The translations under genes were made by a program, and so were the position numbers. A stretch of 64,000 bases of DNA from an uncultured Alphaproteobacteria bacterium (GTDB taxonomy: Bacteria; Pseudomonadota; Alphaproteobacteria; RF32; CAG-239). This document shows, piece by piece, positions 63,914 through 64,000 of the stretch (position 1 is the first letter of the stretch; each line of letters starts with the position of its first letter). The stretch lies in assembly GCA_934254675.1 (NCBI GenBank), contig CAKQLP010000002.1, positions 1-64,000 of the forward strand. Reading direction: 5' to 3'. The notes under the pieces were generated by a model. That model was not told the origin of the DNA. It worked only from the letters and a program-made list of their open reading frames with translations, and did not search any database.

Positions 63914-64000
63914 ATGAAAACGCATACCTTTGCCAACGTTATTATACATGATTTGTCGTCAAAATCTCGTTTGCATGACAATTTTGAAATTAGCCGCGGA
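63914..64000 (+). CDS. Unidentified gene, N-terminal part (cut by window edge)
   Basis: An excellent AAAGGAGGT ribosome-binding site lies before an ATG at 63914. The 29 visible codons (KTHTFANVIIHDLSSKSRLH...) stay open to the window end. There is no signal peptide. Too little is visible to name a product. Confidence 0.55.
   Translation, partial: MKTHTFANVIIHDLSSKSRLHDNFEISRG

Overview
This window looks like a piece of chromosome from an AT-rich, anaerobic or microaerophilic, host-associated alphaproteobacterium. The evidence is the ihfA-merR pair, a GapR/DUF2312 protein, a bactofilin next to an M23 peptidase, a SAM-II-like leader on metK, the [FeFe]-hydrogenase maturase HydF, interspersed CGGGCTTGACCCG-type palindromes, and Mpi-like DNA invertases of the kind best known from gut Bacteroides. 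Placement among uncultured gut Alphaproteobacteria (RF32-like) is an inference; there is no rRNA here.

Layout. Bases 1-5190 form an accessory island ending at tRNA-Gln(TTG). It holds an ankyrin fragment, a DNA invertase beside a small segment with perfect 16-bp inverted ends, two putative surface or membrane genes, a broken resolvase, an unknown gene and a 580-aa tyrosine integrase. Bases 5.4-18 kb are housekeeping: hydF-tatD, alr, ihfA-merR, PBP1A, polA, an outer-membrane barrel, tadA, rluB-rsmD. A repeat-laden type IV-like prepilin locus interrupts them at 9.8-10.9 kb. Bases 19-25 kb carry two long unrecognised proteins and a GT-C glycosyltransferase. Bases 25-40 kb are metabolism and cell envelope: mtnN divergent from metK with a SAM-II-like riboswitch, a U32 protein, gapR, pyk, a MATE exporter behind a probable guanidine-IV riboswitch, phoB-rpe, a ferritin-like gene, xseA-M23-uppP, tRNA-Leu and mutY. 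Bases 40.5-42 kb hold two convergent Mpi-like invertases around tRNA-Ala(GGC). Then come an alpha-2-macroglobulin/PBP1C pair, a MacAB-type exporter, the M23-bactofilin-smpB operon, a second prepilin, a HAD phosphatase and GT-C enzyme, small membrane proteins, a DUF3298 lipoprotein and a third prepilin.

The most interesting theme is reversible switching of surface proteins. (1) The segment at 966-1125 carries a promoter that currently points at the invertase; flipping it would point the promoter at the two putative surface genes and would remove a hairpin over their ribosome-binding site. (2) The first prepilin ORF has its best ATG and ribosome-binding site separated from the rest by a (TC)7 run. 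At seven repeats the frame is broken, and at six (or nine) it is restored. (3) The second and third prepilins share a folded 3' element. Its stems differ in sequence but its architecture, a 9-nt loop and its terminator are conserved. I do not recognise it, and it may be a new structured RNA or a 3'-UTR-derived small RNA. All of these are readings from sequence alone and need population-level or experimental checks.
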